Source of the DNA: Microbacterium oleivorans NBRC 103075 | Lineage (GTDB): Bacteria > Actinomycetota > Actinomycetes > Actinomycetales > Microbacteriaceae | Assembly (NCBI RefSeq): GCF_001552475.1 | Contig: NZ_BCRG01000008.1 | Location: 1 to 64,000 of the forward strand | Reading direction: 5' to 3' | DNA: 64,000 nt | Shown: piece after piece, positions 8,437 through 20,255 of the stretch | Numbering within the stretch: position 1 is the first letter of the stretch | Layout: every line of letters begins with the position of its first letter | Made by a program: the position numbers and the translations under genes | Notes under the pieces: model-generated | What the model was told of the DNA's origin: nothing | Databases searched by the model: none | Seen by the model: the letters and a program-made list of their open reading frames with translations, nothing else

Positions 8437-8913
8437 TCAGCGAGCCTGGGCGAGCACGTCACCCAGCCGGTCCAGTGCGGGCCGCTGGCCCTTCACCACT
8501 CGCTCGCGCGCGCGGTCCAGCGGCATCCATTCGGCCCGGTCGACCTCGGGGAACGATGCCGTTTTGCCCGACCGCGGCGGCCATTCCATCTCGAACTCAC
8601 CGAAGACGAACTCGGATGCCTCGAACCCCGATCCGTCGACGACGAAGACCGTCACGCGCTTGCCCGATGAGTACGCGAACGTGCCGAGCTCGGCGTAGTC
8701 GGCCTCGGGCGGCTCGACGCCGAGCTCCTCGCGGAACTCCCGCTTCGCGGCATCCAGCGCATCCTCGCCCTCGTCGAGTTCCCCCTTCGGGATCGACCAC
8801 GCACCCTCGTCCTTCTTCGCCCAGTACGGCCCGCCCATGTGAGCGACGAACGCCGACACCCCGCCCGTTCCGTCGAGACGGTAGAGCAGGATGCCGGCGC
8901 TGTGCGTGGCCAC
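8437..8913 (-). CDS. NUDIX hydrolase
   Basis: 158 residues with a perfect NUDIX box at 44-66 (G-x5-E-x7-REFREELGV), the Mg-binding helix that cleaves nucleoside diphosphate-X bonds. The context GAWSIPKGELDEGE places it with the predicted NTP pyrophosphohydrolases of the COG4119 type (DUF-like NUDIX with WAKKDEG insertion), which are often of unknown substrate. It starts with GTG at 8913 and its stop is separated by one base from the convergent rnhA stop. A role in nucleotide-pool cleaning is an inference. Confidence 0.9.
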   Translation of the reverse strand: MATHSAGILLYRLDGTGGVSAFVAHMGGPYWAKKDEGAWSIPKGELDEGEDALDAAKREFREELGVEPPEADYAELGTFAYSSGKRVTVFVVDGSGFEASEFVFGEFEMEWPPRSGKTASFPEVDRAEWMPLDRARERVVKGQRPALDRLGDVLAQAR

Positions 8914-8929
8914 GGACGGGCGGCGCTCG

Positions 8930-9943
8930 TCAGATCAGGCGCGCCTTCGGCGAGACGGAGTACGTCTCCTCCGGGTCGGTGACCGCGACGGGTGCTAGCG
9001 CGTCGTTGATCGCCGCGTACGTGTCGTCGTCGAGTTCGATACCCGAGGCCTTGACGGTGTCCTCGAGCTGCTCGGGACGCGACGCCCCGATGATCGCCGC
9101 GGCGATGTTCGGGTTGTGCAGCACCCAGGCGAGGGCGAGCTGCGGCATCGTGATGCCTGCCCCCTCGGCGATCGGCTGCAGCTTCTGCACGGCGGTGAGG
9201 GTCTCATCCTTCATGAAGCGCTTGATCATGTCGGATCCGCCCTTCTCATCCGTCGCGCGCGAGCCTTCGGGCAGCGGCTGGCCGGGCTGGTACTTGCCGG
9301 TCAGCACGCCCTGCGCCAGGGGCGACCAGACGATCTGCGAGATGCCGAGCTCTTCGGAGGTGGGGACGACCTTGCCCTCGATGACCCGCCACAGCGCGGA
9401 GTACTGCGGCTGGTTCGAGACGAGCTGGAAGCCGAGCTCCTTCGACAGCGCGTGTCCGGCGCGGAGCTGCTCGGCGGTCCACTCGCTGACACCGATGTAG
9501 AGCGCCTTACCCTGGCGGACGATGTCGGCGAACGCCTGCATCGTCTCCTCGAGCGGAGTCTCGTAGTCGTAGCGGTGCGCCTGGTAGAGGTCGACGTAGT
9601 CGGTGTTCAGTCGCTTGAGCGAGCCGTTGATGCCCTCGAGGAGATGCTTGCGCGACAGACCGTGGTCGTTCGGCCCCTTGGGACCGGTCGGCCAGTAGAC
9701 CTTCGTGAAGATTTCGAGTGACTCGCGCCGCTGGCCCTTCAGCGCGTCGGCGAGAACCGACTCTGCCGCCGTGTTGGCATACGCGTCAGCCGTGTCGAAC
9801 GAGCTGATACCGAGATCGAGGGCCTTGTGGACCGTCGCGATCGCCGCGTCGTTCTCGACCTGCGATCCATGCGTGAGCCAGTTGCCGTAGGTGAGTTCCG
9901 TGACCTTGAGGCCGCTGTTGCCGAGAAATCGATAGTTGACCAT
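8930..9943 (-). CDS. Aldo/keto reductase, potassium-channel beta-subunit-like (AKR6/YghZ type)
   Basis: 337 residues, TIM-barrel NADPH reductase. The catalytic tetrad of the family is visible: Asp50 and Tyr55 in FDTADAYANTAAE, Lys81 in FTKVYW, His123 in YQAHRYD. The cofactor site appears as IGASRPEQLEDTVKA near the C-terminus. The N-terminus MVNYRFLGNSGLKV is typical of the Kv-beta-like group. TAGCGT lies 7 nt before the ATG (complement of 9951-9956), suggesting a leaderless mRNA. Substrate is probably a small aldehyde; not determinable here. Confidence 0.92.
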   Translation of the reverse strand: MVNYRFLGNSGLKVTELTYGNWLTHGSQVENDAAIATVHKALDLGISSFDTADAYANTAAESVLADALKGQRRESLEIFTKVYWPTGPKGPNDHGLSRKHLLEGINGSLKRLNTDYVDLYQAHRYDYETPLEETMQAFADIVRQGKALYIGVSEWTAEQLRAGHALSKELGFQLVSNQPQYSALWRVIEGKVVPTSEELGISQIVWSPLAQGVLTGKYQPGQPLPEGSRATDEKGGSDMIKRFMKDETLTAVQKLQPIAEGAGITMPQLALAWVLHNPNIAAAIIGASRPEQLEDTVKASGIELDDDTYAAINDALAPVAVTDPEETYSVSPKARLI

Positions 9944-10038
9944 GGCTTCGACGCTACTCCCGCCGCCCGCGGGTGGGGCGCGGCCTTGACACGGTCACGC
10001 CGACAGCGAAAGCGAACGGCCCCGCACCCGTCGGCGGA

Positions 10039-10055
10039 AAGGTAAGGCTTACCTT
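10039..10055. promoter_or_regulatory. DtxR/IdeR iron box
   Basis: AAGGTAAGGCTTACCTT is a 17-bp palindrome, perfect apart from its central base, matching the core of the actinobacterial DtxR/IdeR operator (TTAGGTTAGSCTAACCTAA). It lies 48 bp before the ATG of the siderophore-binding lipoprotein and predicts repression of the three-gene transporter when iron is plentiful. Confidence 0.85.
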
Positions 10056-10103
10056 GCTACCATCGATCATCGACGTCCCCGGCCCCCCGACGAGAGACCA
10101 TCG

Positions 10104-11147
10104 ATGCCCTTCCCCCGCCGTTCCGCCCTGCTCGCCACCTTCACCGCCCTCGCGCTCGCCCTGTCCGGATGCGGCGCTTCTGAGGTCGTCACCGAGAAGG
10201 CGGCCGCGACCGGCGAGCGCTCGACCGACTACCCCGTGACGATCCAGAACTGCGGCCGGACCGTCGAGGTCGATGAGGCGCCGCAGCGAGTCGTCTCGCT
10301 CGACCAGAACTCCACCGAGATCCTGCTGTCTCTCGGCCTCGCCGACCGCATCGTGGGCACCGCGTCGTGGACCGACCCGGTCCTCCCCTCGCTCGCCGAC
10401 GAGAACGCGAAGGTGCCGCGCCTGGCCGACAACGCACCCACGTACGAGGTCCTGCTCGGCGCCGACCCCGACTTCGTGACCGCCTCGTTCGGGCGCCACT
10501 ACGCCGAGGGCGGCGTCGTCACACGAGACCGGCTCGCTGAGACGGGCATCGGCTCCTACCTCTCCCCCACCGACTGCGCCGATGACCGCAGCGTCAACGC
10601 CGGCGGAACGCGCACGACCGCGCTGACGGTCGACGATCTCTACACCGAGATCCGTGAACTCGCGACCATCTTCGACGTCCCCTCCCGCGGCGACGCACTC
10701 ATCGCCTCGCTCGAGAAGCGCGCCGCAGCGGCCGTGGAGGGTGTCGATTTCGGCGGCCAGAAGGTCGTCTTCTGGTTCGCCGACACCCGCACGCCGTACA
10801 TGGCCGGTGGCCGCGGAGCAGCCGCGATCCTCGCCGACAAGACGGGGATGACGGGTGCGTTCGCCGACCAGACCGACGACTGGCCGGCCGTGTCGTGGGA
10901 GGCCGTCGTCGACGCCGACCCCGACGTCATCGTCCTCGGTGATCTGCAGCGGGACCGCTTCCCCGGCGACCGCCTCGACGACAAGATCGCCTTCCTCGAG
11001 AACGATCCCGTGACCCGCGTCCTCCCCGCCGTGAAGGAGAAGCGGTTCATCGCCCTTCACGGCGCGGAGATGAACCCCTCCATCCGCTTCGTCGACGGGC
11101 TCGAGAAGATCCGCACGTGGTGGGACGAGAACGAGGCAGGGCGCTGA
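10104..11147 (+). CDS. Iron-siderophore ABC transporter, substrate-binding lipoprotein
   Basis: 347 residues. The signal peptide ends in the lipobox LSGC with lipidated Cys23, so the mature protein is tethered to the outer face of the membrane. The rest is a FecB/FhuD-type periplasmic-binding fold: VVSLDQNSTEILLSLGLADRIVG near the start, SWEAVVDADPDVIVLGD in the second lobe. It would capture a ferric siderophore and deliver it to the permease encoded next. An iron box lies upstream and a GAGAGA ribosome-binding site precedes the ATG. The particular siderophore is not evident. Confidence 0.92.
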   Translation: MPFPRRSALLATFTALALALSGCGASEVVTEKAAATGERSTDYPVTIQNCGRTVEVDEAPQRVVSLDQNSTEILLSLGLADRIVGTASWTDPVLPSLADENAKVPRLADNAPTYEVLLGADPDFVTASFGRHYAEGGVVTRDRLAETGIGSYLSPTDCADDRSVNAGGTRTTALTVDDLYTEIRELATIFDVPSRGDALIASLEKRAAAAVEGVDFGGQKVVFWFADTRTPYMAGGRGAAAILADKTGMTGAFADQTDDWPAVSWEAVVDADPDVIVLGDLQRDRFPGDRLDDKIAFLENDPVTRVLPAVKEKRFIALHGAEMNPSIRFVDGLEKIRTWWDENEAGR

Positions 11148-12196
11148 CTTCCGCCGCCGTCCTGCCGCAGCGCAGGACCCGCCGCATCCCGACCCTCGTG
11201 CTCGCGACGGTCGCTTCGCTCGGCGTCATCATCCTCACGATCGCTGTCGCGCTGACACTCGGGCCGGCGAACGTGTCCCTCGTCAACGTCCGCGATGTCA
11301 TCACGAATCACCTCGGCGTCACCGACATCCCGGTGCGCGTCGCAGCCGATGCGATCGTCTGGCAGGAGCGGCTGCCGAGGGCGCTCGTAGCCGCCGCGTG
11401 CGGCGCAGGCCTCGGCCTCTGCGGCGTCATCCTGCAGTCGCTGCTGCGAAACCCGCTCGCCGACCCATTCGTCCTCGGCGTCTCATCGGGAGCGTCGACG
11501 GGCGCCGTTCTGTTCGGCGTGTTCGGTCTCGGCGGCGGTGTCCTCACCCTGTCGGGCGGCGCGTTCGCGGGAGCGCTCGTCGCGTTCGCCCTCGTCCTCG
11601 TCATCGCGCGTTTCACCGGCGGCGGCACCGCCTCGTTCGTCCTCGCCGGGATCGCTGCCACCCAGTTCTTCTCCGCTCTCACCTCCCTCGCTGTGTTCGC
11701 GTTCGCCGACTCCGATGAGACCCGCGGCGTGATGTTCTGGCTGCTCGGCTCTCTCGAGGGCGTCCGCTGGGATGACGTCGCGCTCTGCGCCGCCGTCGTC
11801 CTCCTCGGCGCGATCGTCGCGTTCGCCTCGGTGCGCCCGCTCGACGCGTTCGCGTTCGGCGACGACGTCGCGGCATCCCTCGGCATCCACGTCGCACGCA
11901 CTCGAATGCTGCTCCTCGTCCTCACCGCGTTGATCGCCGCGACCCTCGTCAGCGTCGCCGGCGCGATCGGGTTCGTCGGGCTCGTCCTCCCGCACGCCGC
12001 ACGCCTGCTCGTCGGCTCGCGTCACGCCCGCGTCATCCCCGTGACGATCGCCCTCGGCATGGTCTTCATGATCACGGTGGATGCCGTCTCCCGGGTCGCG
12101 TTCGCGCCGGTGCCGCTCCCGGTGGGCGTCGGCACGGCGCTCATCGGCGTGCCGGTCTTCGTCGCCCTCCTCGTTCGGCGGAGGAGGCGCGCATGA
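11117..12196 (+). CDS. Iron-siderophore ABC transporter, FecCD-type permease
   Basis: 359 residues from the GTG at 11117, with about nine to ten membrane spans and the FecCD family signatures WQERLPRALVAAACGAGLGLCG and LQSLLRNPLADPFVLGVSSGAS. It forms the transmembrane channel for the ferric siderophore. Start choice is uncertain: the GTG overlaps the lipoprotein gene by 31 bp, while a CTG at 11144 sits exactly in a CTGA stop/start overlap with AGGCAGGG upstream and would give 350 residues. Only one permease gene is present, so it presumably acts as a homodimer. The ATPase gene overlaps its end by 4 bp. Confidence 0.9.
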   Translation: MVGRERGRALTSAAVLPQRRTRRIPTLVLATVASLGVIILTIAVALTLGPANVSLVNVRDVITNHLGVTDIPVRVAADAIVWQERLPRALVAAACGAGLGLCGVILQSLLRNPLADPFVLGVSSGASTGAVLFGVFGLGGGVLTLSGGAFAGALVAFALVLVIARFTGGGTASFVLAGIAATQFFSALTSLAVFAFADSDETRGVMFWLLGSLEGVRWDDVALCAAVVLLGAIVAFASVRPLDAFAFGDDVAASLGIHVARTRMLLLVLTALIAATLVSVAGAIGFVGLVLPHAARLLVGSRHARVIPVTIALGMVFMITVDAVSRVAFAPVPLPVGVGTALIGVPVFVALLVRRRRRA

Positions 12197-12954
12197 GTCT
12201 CGTCGCGGAACACGTGTCGTGGCGTCGCGGCGGGACGCTCGTCGTCGACGATGTCTCGCTCGCGCCGACGCCCGGATCGGTCGTCGGACTCCTCGGCCCC
12301 AACGGCTCGGGCAAGTCCTCGCTCCTCCGCGTCCTGCAGGGCATCTCCCACCCGGACGCCGGCCGCGTGCTCCTCGACGGGTCCGACATCCGTCACCAGC
12401 GCCGCCGCGACCTCGCTCGCAGCGTCGCCGCCGTCACGCAGCACGCGACGACCGAGGTCGACCTCACGGTCCGCGATGTCGTGCGGCTCGGCCGCACCCC
12501 GCATGCCTCGCTCTGGGGTTCGAACGGCGCCCGCGACGACGCGATCGTCGACGCCGCCCTCGCGCAGGCGGGTCTGACCGCGAAGTCGGACTCCCGGTGG
12601 CACTCGCTCTCAGGCGGGGAGCAGCAGCGGGCACAGATCGCGCGGGCCCTCGCGCAGGAAACCCGCGAGCTGCTCCTCGACGAGCCGACGAACCACCTCG
12701 ACATCCGCCACCAGCTCGAGCTCCTCACGCTCGTGAGGAGCCTTCCGGTGACGGTCGTCGTCGCCCTGCACGACCTGAACCTCGCCGCGATGTTCTGCGA
12801 CGAGGTGCTCGTCATGGCCGCGGGCCGGGCTGTTGCGGCAGGCCCGCCGGCCGAAGTCCTCACGGACGGCCTCATCGAAGAGGTCTACGGCGTGAAGTGC
12901 CGCGTCACGATCGACGGCGGTCGGCCGTCGATCGCCTTCACGCCACCGGCGTGA
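12193..12954 (+). CDS. Iron-siderophore ABC transporter, ATPase
   Basis: 253 residues, FecE/FhuC type. Walker A GPNGSGKS at 35-42, signature LSGGEQQR beginning at 139, Walker B LLLDEP at 160-165 and the switch histidine in ALHDLN are all present. It powers the FecCD-type permease. The ATG overlaps the permease stop by 4 bp. The last codons, stop codon and following bases belong to a 27-bp tandem duplication (12940-12993), so the C-terminal TPPA is encoded inside a repeat unit. Confidence 0.94.
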   Translation: MSLVAEHVSWRRGGTLVVDDVSLAPTPGSVVGLLGPNGSGKSSLLRVLQGISHPDAGRVLLDGSDIRHQRRRDLARSVAAVTQHATTEVDLTVRDVVRLGRTPHASLWGSNGARDDAIVDAALAQAGLTAKSDSRWHSLSGGEQQRAQIARALAQETRELLLDEPTNHLDIRHQLELLTLVRSLPVTVVVALHDLNLAAMFCDEVLVMAAGRAVAAGPPAEVLTDGLIEEVYGVKCRVTIDGGRPSIAFTPPA

Positions 12955-12993
12955 GGAAGAACACACACGCCACCGGCGTGAGGAAGGACACAG
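12940..12993. repeat. 27-bp tandem repeat spanning the ATPase stop codon
   Basis: Two units (12940-12966 and 12967-12993) agree at 25 of 27 positions; a degraded third unit may run to about 13012. Each unit begins with the small dyad CGCCACCGGCG. The first unit encodes the last residues and TGA stop of the transporter ATPase. The block separates it from the convergent rlmN gene and may act as a weak double hairpin terminator. Confidence 0.85.
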
Positions 12994-13014
12994 ACCCCGC
13001 CGGAGTGATCCGGA

Positions 13015-14271
13015 TCAGACGGATGCCGCTGCGACCTGGTCCTCTTCGGTCGCCACGAGCTGGCCGCAGGCACCGTCGATCTCCTTGCCGCGGGTGTCGC
13101 GGAGGGTCGTCGGGATGCCGGCCTCGTTGAGGCGTCGGACGAACTCGTTCTGCACGTCGACATCCGACGAGGTCCAGATGGAGCCGGGGGTCGGGTTCAG
13201 CGGGATCGGGTTGACGTGCACCCAGCCGCGACCGCGCGCGTTGAGCTTGTCGGCGAGCAGATCGGCGCGCCAGGCGTGGTCGTTCATGTCCTTGATGAGC
13301 GCGTACTCGATCGACACGCGGCGCCCGGTCTTCTCGAAGTACTCGCGGGCGGCGTCGAGCGCCTCGTCGACCTTCCAGCGCGAGTTCACCGGGATGAGCT
13401 CGTCACGCAGGAGGTCGTCGGGAGCGTGCAGCGACAGCGCGAAGGTGACCGGGATCTCCTCGTTGCTCAGTTTGCGGATCGCCGGCACGAGGCCGACGGT
13501 CGAGATCGTGATGCCGCGGGCGCTCATGCCGAGGCCGTGCTTCTTGTCGACCATCGTGCGGACGGCCGTCATGACGCGGGCGTAGTTGGCGAGGGGCTCG
13601 CCCATCCCCATGAAGACGATGTTCGTGACGCGCTCGTCCTTGTGTCCCACCTTGCGGGGGTCACCGAGGCCGCCGTCGGCGATGAGGCGGTTGGCGCGCA
13701 CGACCTGGTCGACGATCTCGGCCGCCGACATGTTGCGGGTGAGACCCGCCTGGCCGGTGGCGCAGAACGGGCAGTTCATGCCGCACCCGGCCTGGCTCGA
13801 CACGCACAGCGTGATGCGGCCGGTGTACCGCATGAGGACGGACTCGACGAGGGCGCCGTCGTGCAGCCGCCACAGGAACTTGATCGTGTCGCCACCGTCA
13901 GTCTCGAGCCGGCGCACCTCGGTCATGAGGTTCGGCATCAGACCTGTGACGAGCTCGTCGCGGTTGCCCGCGGGCAGGTCGGTCATGTGCGCGGGGTCGG
14001 AGGTGTAGTGCTGGAAGTAGTGCTTCTCGAGCTGACCGGCGCGGAAGCCCGGCATCCCGAGCTCCTTCAGCTTCTCGACCCGCTGGTCGTGGGTGAGGTC
14101 GGCGAGGTGGACGGGCGGCTTGCCGCGCTTGGGGCTCGCGAACTGCAGAAGCGGGCGACCCTCGGCATCCTTCGCCTGGGTCCACCCCTCGGTCGTGGGA
14201 CGCACCTGCTTGGGCGTCGTCGTGCGCACGGCGGACATGCCCTCAGGGCGCGCGGGAGTGGACTCGGTCAT
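13015..14271 (-). CDS. rlmN: Dual-specificity 23S rRNA/tRNA adenine-C2 methyltransferase RlmN
   Basis: 418 residues, radical SAM enzyme that methylates A2503 of 23S rRNA and A37 of some tRNAs. The 4Fe-4S motif CX3CX2C is at Cys163, Cys167 and Cys170 (CGMNCPFC), the RlmN-specific GMGEPLANY follows, and the C-terminal GACGQL holds the methyl-carrying cysteine. The ATG at 14271 gives an N-terminal extension of about 30 residues before the conserved region; an in-frame ATG 11 codons later is an alternative. It is divergent from the antiterminator gene. Confidence 0.95.
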   Translation of the reverse strand: MTESTPARPEGMSAVRTTTPKQVRPTTEGWTQAKDAEGRPLLQFASPKRGKPPVHLADLTHDQRVEKLKELGMPGFRAGQLEKHYFQHYTSDPAHMTDLPAGNRDELVTGLMPNLMTEVRRLETDGGDTIKFLWRLHDGALVESVLMRYTGRITLCVSSQAGCGMNCPFCATGQAGLTRNMSAAEIVDQVVRANRLIADGGLGDPRKVGHKDERVTNIVFMGMGEPLANYARVMTAVRTMVDKKHGLGMSARGITISTVGLVPAIRKLSNEEIPVTFALSLHAPDDLLRDELIPVNSRWKVDEALDAAREYFEKTGRRVSIEYALIKDMNDHAWRADLLADKLNARGRGWVHVNPIPLNPTPGSIWTSSDVDVQNEFVRRLNEAGIPTTLRDTRGKEIDGACGQLVATEEDQVAAASV

Positions 14272-14329
14272 AGGTTCCAGGCTACCGGGACGGGCTGGGC
14301 GGATGCCGGGCGGCCCTAGACTCGTCGCC

Positions 14330-15223
14330 ATGACGGATGGGGCTCCGCAGCGACGCGGAACGGTTGTGCACAAGGTGCTCAACAACAACGTCGTCATCTC
14401 GCTCGACGAGCAGGGCCGCGAGCGCGTCCTCATGGGGCGCGGGCTCGGGTTCCAGCTCAAGGCGTCGGACACCCTCGACACCGCCAAGGTCGAGAAGACC
14501 TTCATCCTCGACACCGGGGAGGACGGCGAGCGCGAACGTCGGATGCTGACCGACACCCCGTATCCGATCGTCGAAGCGGTCACCCGCGCGGTCGACCAGG
14601 CCGAACGCATGCTCGGCCACCAGCTGGGCCGTCCCCTCACGATCGCCGTCATCGACCACGTCCAGTTCGTGCTCGACCGACTGTCCCAGGGCATCCGCAT
14701 CCCCGTGGCGAACATGCCCGAACTGCGCGTGCTCCACCCCGCCGAGTTCGCCGCGGCGAAGACCATGGCCGAATCGATCTCGGCGGCGCTCGAGACGGAG
14801 CTCCCCTCCGAAGAGGCCGTCTTCCTGACGATGCACGTGCTCAACGCGACCCGCGACGAACCGAACGGCACCGCCGCGCTCCTGTTCCGTCGGGTGCAGC
14901 ACGTCGTGAGGACGGTGGAGAACGGTCTCGGAGTGACCCTCGACGTCGAAAGCCCTGATTACGCACGCTTCGTCCTGCACATCCAGTTCCTGCTGCAGCG
15001 TCTCGTGTCGCGGACGATGCTCCGCAGCGGAGACAGCTCGTTCTTCGAGTTCGCGAAGCACAGCTACCCCCGATCGTTCGAGATCGCGCAGGAGGTGAAG
15101 GCGTACGTGAAGGCGGCGACGGAATCCGAGCTGACGGATGAGGAGCTGCTGTACGTCATCGTCCACGTCGAGCGCCTGGCGACGCAGGTCGGTGCGGAGC
15201 CCGCCGCCACGACCGAGAAATGA
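14330..15223 (+). CDS. BglG/LicT-family transcription antiterminator
   Basis: 297 residues: N-terminal RNA-binding CAT domain (about 10-68, with the hallmark KVLNNNVV at 15-22 and LMGRGLGF), then PRD1 and PRD2 with the PTS-phosphorylated histidines His110 and His169 in PRD1 and His217 plus the later VIVHVERL histidine in PRD2. Binding to the RAT RNA immediately downstream would prevent the terminator and allow bglP-bglA expression when beta-glucosides are transported. TAGACT (14317-14322) lies 7 nt before the ATG, indicating a leaderless mRNA. Confidence 0.93.
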   Translation: MTDGAPQRRGTVVHKVLNNNVVISLDEQGRERVLMGRGLGFQLKASDTLDTAKVEKTFILDTGEDGERERRMLTDTPYPIVEAVTRAVDQAERMLGHQLGRPLTIAVIDHVQFVLDRLSQGIRIPVANMPELRVLHPAEFAAAKTMAESISAALETELPSEEAVFLTMHVLNATRDEPNGTAALLFRRVQHVVRTVENGLGVTLDVESPDYARFVLHIQFLLQRLVSRTMLRSGDSSFFEFAKHSYPRSFEIAQEVKAYVKAATESELTDEELLYVIVHVERLATQVGAEPAATTEK

Positions 15224-15228
15224 CCCTC

Positions 15229-15245
15229 GCATCCCATTCGGATGC
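15229..15245. promoter_or_regulatory. Small dyad before the RAT leader
   Basis: GCATCC-CATTC-GGATGC forms a 6-bp inverted repeat directly after the antiterminator stop, followed by a possible -10 TAACGT (15250-15255). It could be a weak terminator of the antiterminator gene or an operator for a second promoter serving the RAT leader. Both readings are speculative. Confidence 0.35.
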
Positions 15246-15290
15246 ATGCTAACGTGACGTCTCGCAGGGCGATGTCGCCTTGCACGCGAC

Positions 15291-15319
15291 GGATTGTTAC
15301 TGCGGCAGCAGGCAAAACC
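15291..15319 (+). promoter_or_regulatory. Ribonucleic antiterminator (RAT) site
   Basis: These 29 nt fit the RAT consensus bound by LicT/SacT/BglG proteins: it opens GGATTGTTACTGC and closes GCAGGCAAAACC around a short loop. The last bases overlap the left arm of the terminator stem that follows, so protein-stabilised RAT folding and terminator folding exclude each other. The partner protein is encoded just upstream. Confidence 0.93.
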
Positions 15320-15364
15320 TGAACTCACATCGCTTTCGAGCGATGAACGAGTTCAGGTTTTTTT
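15314..15364 (+). terminator. RAT-controlled intrinsic terminator
   Basis: The arm AAAACCTGAACTC (15314-15326) pairs with GAGTTCAGGTTTT (15349-15361); an inner 7-bp helix closed by a TTCG loop (15328-15345) extends it, and seven T residues (15358-15364) follow. It is a textbook rho-independent terminator, rare in appearance among the T-less hairpins elsewhere in this window. It would stop transcription before bglP unless the RAT is bound. Confidence 0.93.
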
Positions 15365-15439
15365 ATTGCCCGGAAACAGGCCCGACGCGTGTGCCACCCG
15401 AGACTGCCGCGCCGATGCGGCAAGGAAGAGCGTGTCCCC

Positions 15440-18804
<3,365 letters not shown>

Positions 18805-18821
18805 CCCGATCGCCTCGTGCG

Positions 18822-19697
18822 TCAGCTCTCGAGCTGGTGCACGAGGCCGGCGATGTCGGTGGGAGTCGTCCGGCAACAGCCGCCGATAAGGCGGGCACCG
18901 GCATCCATCCAGGCGTCGGCATCGGCGAAGGTCGCTCCCGCATCGCCGTGCCAGGACCGGGATGCCGCGTCCCACGTCTCGCCGCTGTTGGGGTACGCGA
19001 CGGCCGCCACTCCCGCGGGCACCCGGTCGAGCACCGTGGAGATCAGCGACGGCGGGCAGCAGTTCGCGCCCACGGCGATCACCTCCGGTGCGGCGGCGGC
19101 CACGGCGAGCGCAGAGGCGTATCCGGCGTCGTCGAAGGCCGTACTCGCGGCGGACAGCGCGATCCACGCCGGCACTCCGACGCCCTCGAGCGCCGCGACC
19201 ACCGCCTCGACCTCGGCGGGCGACGCGATCGTCTCGAGCGCGAGCAGGTCGGGGGCGGCGTCGGCCAGCACCTGGATGCGGCGCCGATGCCACCGCGTGA
19301 GGTCGGCTACCGACACCCCGTACGCCCCGGTGTACTCGCTGCCGTCGGCGCGCACCGCTCCGAACGGACCGACGGATGCCGCGACCCACGCCCGCCCTTC
19401 CGTCGCCTCACGGGCGAGCCGGACAGAGGCTGCGAGGAGCGCGTCGACGGCGGCCTGGTCGTGGCCGGCCGCCGCGAGGTTGTCGTAGCCGAGCTGATAC
19501 GACGCGGTCGTGACCACGTCGGCGCCCGCCGCCACGAACTCGGCGTGCACGGCGCGGACGTCGCCGGGCGAGTCGAGCAGGACTCCCGCCGACCAGAGCG
19601 AGCCTGTGAGGTCGTGCCCGCGGGCTTCGAGCATCGTGCCGAGTCCGCCGTCGAGCACGAGCGGACGGTCGGCGAGGGCGGCGCGGACATCGGGCAT
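18822..19697 (-). CDS. mmuM: Homocysteine S-methyltransferase
   Basis: 291 residues of the Pfam S-methyl_trans family. It would make methionine from homocysteine and S-methylmethionine or SAM. Zinc-ligand cysteines are in GANCCPP and in the C-terminal GGCCRT motif; the N-terminal LDGGLGTMLEARG is also typical. TAGAGT on the minus strand (complement of 19704-19709) lies 6 nt before the ATG, so the mRNA is probably leaderless. No S-methylmethionine permease is adjacent. Confidence 0.92.
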   Translation of the reverse strand: MPDVRAALADRPLVLDGGLGTMLEARGHDLTGSLWSAGVLLDSPGDVRAVHAEFVAAGADVVTTASYQLGYDNLAAAGHDQAAVDALLAASVRLAREATEGRAWVAASVGPFGAVRADGSEYTGAYGVSVADLTRWHRRRIQVLADAAPDLLALETIASPAEVEAVVAALEGVGVPAWIALSAASTAFDDAGYASALAVAAAAPEVIAVGANCCPPSLISTVLDRVPAGVAAVAYPNSGETWDAASRSWHGDAGATFADADAWMDAGARLIGGCCRTTPTDIAGLVHQLES

Positions 19698-19752
19698 GCG
19701 GTCACTCTAGGCTCGCGGCTCCCGACCCCCGGTGCCGCATTACGCTGAATGA

Positions 19753-20220
19753 GTGACGACTCCCCGCATCCGACCGATCTCCACCGACGATGCAGGCGAA
19801 GTCCTCACCCTGCAGCGCGCGGCCTTCGTGCAGGAGGCGCTCATCTACGACGCCGTCGACATGCCGCCTCTCACGCAGACCCTCGACGAGGTCCGCGCCG
19901 AGCTGGAAGAGAACCTCGGATGCGTCGCCCTCGACGGCGAGCGCATCGTCGGGTGCGTGCGTGCCCGGCTCGACGGCGACCTGCTGCTCATCGGCCGCAT
20001 CGCCATCGCGCCCGATCAGCAGGGTTCGGGGCTCGGGACCACGCTGCTGGCCGCTGTCGAGGAGCGCGGCCGCGAGGCCGGCGCGACGACCGCCGAACTG
20101 TTCACCGGCTCGCTCAGCAAGGCAAACATCCGCCTCTACGAGCGCGAGGGCTACGTCGAGAGCGAGCGGGTGCCGGGCGACGACGGCACCGCGCAGGTCT
20201 TCCTCCGCAAGCAGCTCTGA
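19753..20220 (+). CDS. GNAT-family N-acetyltransferase
   Basis: 155 residues with the acetyl-CoA loop pattern IAIAPDQQGSGLGTTLL (motif A, QxxGxG/A) and the C-terminal NIRLYEREGYVE motif B. The acceptor substrate is unknown. GTG start 6 nt after TACGCT (19741-19746) points to a leaderless transcript. The HAD phosphatase gene follows after 35 bp with its own ribosome-binding site, so the two are probably cotranscribed. Confidence 0.9.
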   Translation: MTTPRIRPISTDDAGEVLTLQRAAFVQEALIYDAVDMPPLTQTLDEVRAELEENLGCVALDGERIVGCVRARLDGDLLLIGRIAIAPDQQGSGLGTTLLAAVEERGREAGATTAELFTGSLSKANIRLYEREGYVESERVPGDDGTAQVFLRKQL

Positions 20221-20255
20221 ACCGAGCGCCCCTCTCCGTCCAGGAGAATGGAGAC

